NCBI GenBank assembly: GCA_048268845.1
Contig: JBLWUQ010000013.1
Location: forward strand, 18,842 to 82,841
DNA: 64,000 bases
Direction of reading: 5' to 3'
Origin: Muriiphilus sp048268845
GTDB lineage: Bacteria > Pseudomonadota > Alphaproteobacteria > Rhodobacterales > Rhodobacteraceae
This document shows, piece by piece, positions 62,563-64,000 of this stretch (positions within the stretch are counted from its first letter, which is position 1; every line of letters begins with the position of its first letter). The notes under the pieces are model-generated. The model saw nothing but the letters and a program-made list of their open reading frames with translations, was not told the origin of the DNA and did not search any database. The position numbers were made by a program, and so were the translations under genes.

Positions 62563-62584
62563 GCGCGGGCCGTGTGGCCCGCGC
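62563..62584. terminator. Perfect 9-bp hairpin between element genes
   Basis: GCGCGGGCC-GTGT-GGCCCGCGC lies 11 bases after the stop of the 99-aa gene. No T-run follows on the minus strand, so it could be a terminator or a protein-binding site. The rest of the gap to 62396 shows no gene. Confidence 0.5.
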
Positions 62585-62594
62585 ATCCCGGTTA

Positions 62595-62894
62595 TCAGGG
62601 CTCGATGTTCATCTTTTCGAGCGCGCGGCGGGTCTCGATGAGACCGCCAATCGCGTGAGGTGTTTCGAGAAAATCGAGCAGGATCGTGAGGGCGCGAGCA
62701 AGGTCGTTTGCTTCTGTGCTCCGTTCTGACTGACGCCAGACGGCTGGAAAGACATTGCAAGGATCGTTGTCGATCATCTCGATCTCGGTGGTGCCCTCGA
62801 GGATCGCGCAGCTGATCTGATCGATCAACTTCTCCCGTGCTTGCGTAACGAGGGCGTCGAAGTTTGCGAGGGAGAACGGAGGCTGTTCAGACAT
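62595..62894 (-). CDS. 99-aa element protein of unknown function
   Basis: The protein MSEQPPFSLANFDALVTQAREK... is mainly helical and acidic (EGTTEIEMIDNDP), ending LETRRALEKMNIEP. AAGGA sits eight bases before the ATG at 62894. Its start overlaps the remnant stop of the degraded upstream copy by eight bases. I do not recognise it. Confidence 0.65.
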   Translation of the reverse strand: MSEQPPFSLANFDALVTQAREKLIDQISCAILEGTTEIEMIDNDPCNVFPAVWRQSERSTEANDLARALTILLDFLETPHAIGGLIETRRALEKMNIEP

Positions 62895-63300
62895 TTGCTG
62901 TTCCTTTATTTTGCGTGATGGCCGCGCAGAGGGCGCGGTTCCGCTTTGAGAAACCGCGTTCCTCTCGCTGCCATTGACTGCGCTCCTTATCCTCGTTTCG
63001 GCGGTTCTCTGCGGCGATGTCGGCTTCTGCGCATATCCGGGCACGAATTGTGTTCATGCGATCGAGAAGCGGGCCGTCGAGTCGCCCAGCGCGTGGCGTG
63101 GCCGTGTTGCGGTGGGGCTCAAAAAACCAAGATTGTCGACGGAGACGGTGATCCGCCGCGCGCCGATAAAGCGGGTGGGCGTTCTGAGACCTGCCGCGGT
63201 CATCGCGGCGGCGCGTTTGACGATAGCCGATTAGCCCCGGTTTGCCGGAGTCCTCGCCGAGGTGCCGTAAGCGAGCGTAACGAGGCGGGGATCCTTGAAA
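62887..63300 (-). pseudogene. Decayed partial copy of the neighbouring PemK/MazF-like gene
   Basis: Read on the minus strand it retains TLAYGTSA, then ANRG followed by a TAA stop (63233-63231), then GLRTPTRFIGARRITVSVDN. After a frameshift near 63100 it continues PRAGRLDGPLLDRMNTIRAR, ADIAAENRR and KRNRAL before stopping at 62889-62887. The parallel intact segments at 63491-64000 are KLAYGTSA, GLNRPTRFTANRTLIVSLAN, PRIGRLDPALMERLHALRAR, ADIAADHRR and ERNRAL. No start region survives. Confidence 0.85.
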
Positions 63301-63340
63301 ATTCGATTGCTTCCCACCGTCGAGTGGGAGTCAGAAAGCA

Positions 63341-63352
63341 CCTATGCATAGG
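63341..63352. repeat. 12-base perfect palindrome CCTATGCATAGG
   Basis: This self-complementary 12-mer covers the stop of the doubtful 50-aa frame. An inverted repeat TCCCAC-N6-GTGGGA lies just left of it at 63312-63329. It may be a protein site. Confidence 0.4.
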
Positions 63353-63494
63353 ACCAATTTACATGACACGACGCGGCGGCGCGCCGTCGCGAGGTCTCAG
63401 GCCCAGACAGGATAAATTGCCCTCCGCCGCAAGAGGGCACCTCGATTATTGATCCATTTCGGTCGCGCATAGGGGACTGGTCGAGGCCGGTCAT
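63342..63494 (-). CDS. Doubtful 50-aa open frame downstream of the PemK/MazF-like gene
   Basis: Its ATG overlaps the stop of the upstream gene (ATGA), which favours translation. The sequence (MTGLDQSPMRDRNGSI ... RRRAAASCHVNWSYA) has no motif and ends in a palindrome. Confidence 0.3.
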   Translation of the reverse strand: MTGLDQSPMRDRNGSIIEVPSCGGGQFILSGPETSRRRAAASCHVNWSYA

Positions 63495-64000
63495 TGCGCG
63501 CCTCCCGCCATGGTCTTGCCCTGGAGCAGCGCACGGTTCCGTTCGGCCGCTGCGCGACCTTCTTGCCACCACCGGCGGCGCTCATTCTGGCGGGCGCGAC
63601 GGTGGTCGGCCGCGATATCGGCAAGCGCATGCATGCGAGCGCGCAGCGCGTGCAGCCGCTCCATCAGCGCCGGGTCCAGCCGGCCGATGCGCGGGTCGCC
63701 ATGGGTCGCTGTCTCGAAGCCCGAATTTGCGAGGCTGACGATCAGCGTGCGGTTCGCGGTGAACCGCGTTGGCCGGTTCAGGCCGGCGGTGGCGATCGAG
63801 TCCTCCTGTCGGATGATGACCTCGCGGCCCCGGTTCGAAGCACCATAAGCAGAAGTGCCGTAGGCGAGCTTGACAAACCCCTGCCCGCCCAGGCGTAGCG
63901 TTTCGAGCACGAGACAGGGCCGGCGCTTCGGCGCCTCGCCTTCGGGAAGGTCTTCGGTGGTGGGAAAGCGGAAGAGGACAACATCGCCGATCGCGATGTC
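63491..64000 (-). CDS. PemK/MazF-like protein with C-terminal coiled region (5' end outside window)
   Basis: The visible 169 residues begin DIAIGDVVLFRFP, then KRRPCLVLETLRL and FVKLAYGTSAYG, fitting the small beta-barrel of PemK/MazF-type ribonuclease toxins (the GDVV and RRPCLV strands). A C-terminal basic helical part follows (MERLHALRARMHALADIA ... ERRRWWQEGRAAAERN), unusual for the family. The assignment is inference; an antitoxin would have to lie outside or be the overlapping 50-aa frame. Confidence 0.6.
   Translation of the reverse strand, partial: DIAIGDVVLFRFPTTEDLPEGEAPKRRPCLVLETLRLGGQGFVKLAYGTSAYGASNRGREVIIRQEDSIATAGLNRPTRFTANRTLIVSLANSGFETATHGDPRIGRLDPALMERLHALRARMHALADIAADHRRARQNERRRWWQEGRAAAERNRALLQGKTMAGGAQ

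Larger units (their letters stand above)
60633..64000. mobile_element. Left end of an integrated element with a large serine recombinase (right end outside window)
   Basis: From just after the host hairpin the gene content changes to a serine recombinase, short coupled open frames, a decayed duplicate and a PemK/MazF-like gene, all on the minus strand. Codon use is less GC-extreme than in the flanking host genes. CAACC-N10-GGTTG at 60638-60657 (CAACCGTGAGTTGATGGTTG) is an imperfect palindrome typical of a serine-recombinase crossover region. The exact boundary is inference. Confidence 0.75.

Noticed and set aside
62946..63452. Plus-strand open frame (168 aa) in the mobile element
   Set aside because: It is antisense to the decayed PemK/MazF-like copy, which aligns with its intact parent; Cys/Arg-rich composition is unlike a real protein.

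Overview
The window looks like chromosome of an alphaproteobacterium of the family Rhodobacteraceae (Rhodobacter/Roseobacter group). The evidence is the high GC content, the gene neighbourhoods (CarD next to a 7Fe ferredoxin, rlmB next to tRNA-Tyr, split his genes, glutathione-dependent formaldehyde oxidation) and several family-specific DUF proteins. About 60.6 kb is ordinary chromosome. The last 3.4 kb is the end of an integrated mobile element that runs off the right edge.

Layout. 0-4 kb: rpiA, a DUF454 membrane protein, L-serine dehydratase and thiamine pyrophosphokinase. 4-8.3 kb: a large acidic protein of unknown function, DUF2842, purA and a membrane protein. 8.4-12 kb: secG, pyrG, then two TerB-like paralogues flanking a DUF1330 gene. 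12-18.7 kb: a polar amino-acid-type ABC transporter (ATPase, binding protein, two permeases) followed by a class-I amidotransferase, a glutamine-synthetase-like ligase and a DegT-family aminotransferase. I read this as an uptake plus gamma-glutamylation cluster for an unidentified amine or amino acid. 19-26 kb: pepN, a lipoprotein lytic transglycosylase, gatB, a thioesterase, DUF4177, bolA and a J-domain protein. 26-30 kb: a Kef-type antiporter, cobT and cobS. 30-36 kb: a glycosyltransferase-like protein, carD, fdxA, an S4 protein, a SUV3-like helicase and a TPR protein. 36-40 kb: an SCP2 protein, an alpha/beta hydrolase, the formaldehyde pair (S-hydroxymethylglutathione dehydrogenase, S-formylglutathione hydrolase) and a pirin. 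40-43.3 kb: three Tad/Flp pilus-type genes (TadG-like vWA protein plus two TadE-like pseudopilins). 43.5-50.8 kb: pepF, rpoH, rluD and small proteins. 50.9-57.1 kb: hisA, hisF, hisE on + and hisB-hisH on -, with rlmB, tRNA-Tyr and a candidate small RNA. 57.2-60.6 kb: a flippase-like membrane protein and a DprE1/DprE2-like pair that resembles the decaprenylphosphoryl-ribose to -arabinose epimerase.

The mobile element (about 60.63 kb to the end) carries a large serine recombinase, a translationally coupled 56-aa gene, a 99-aa gene, a degraded partial copy of a PemK/MazF-like gene and the intact, window-truncated parent of that copy. The recombinase reading frame has no stop at the element edge and runs antisense through the host dprE2-like gene, so its C terminus is formed by host DNA.

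The observations I would follow first are: the recombinase read-through at the insertion junction; the decayed duplicate of the PemK/MazF-like gene; the atypical D arm of tRNA-Tyr; a terminator-bounded candidate small RNA; a hairpin in the rpoH leader behind a near-consensus promoter; and the rluD/DUF6476 pair whose divergent start codons overlap.
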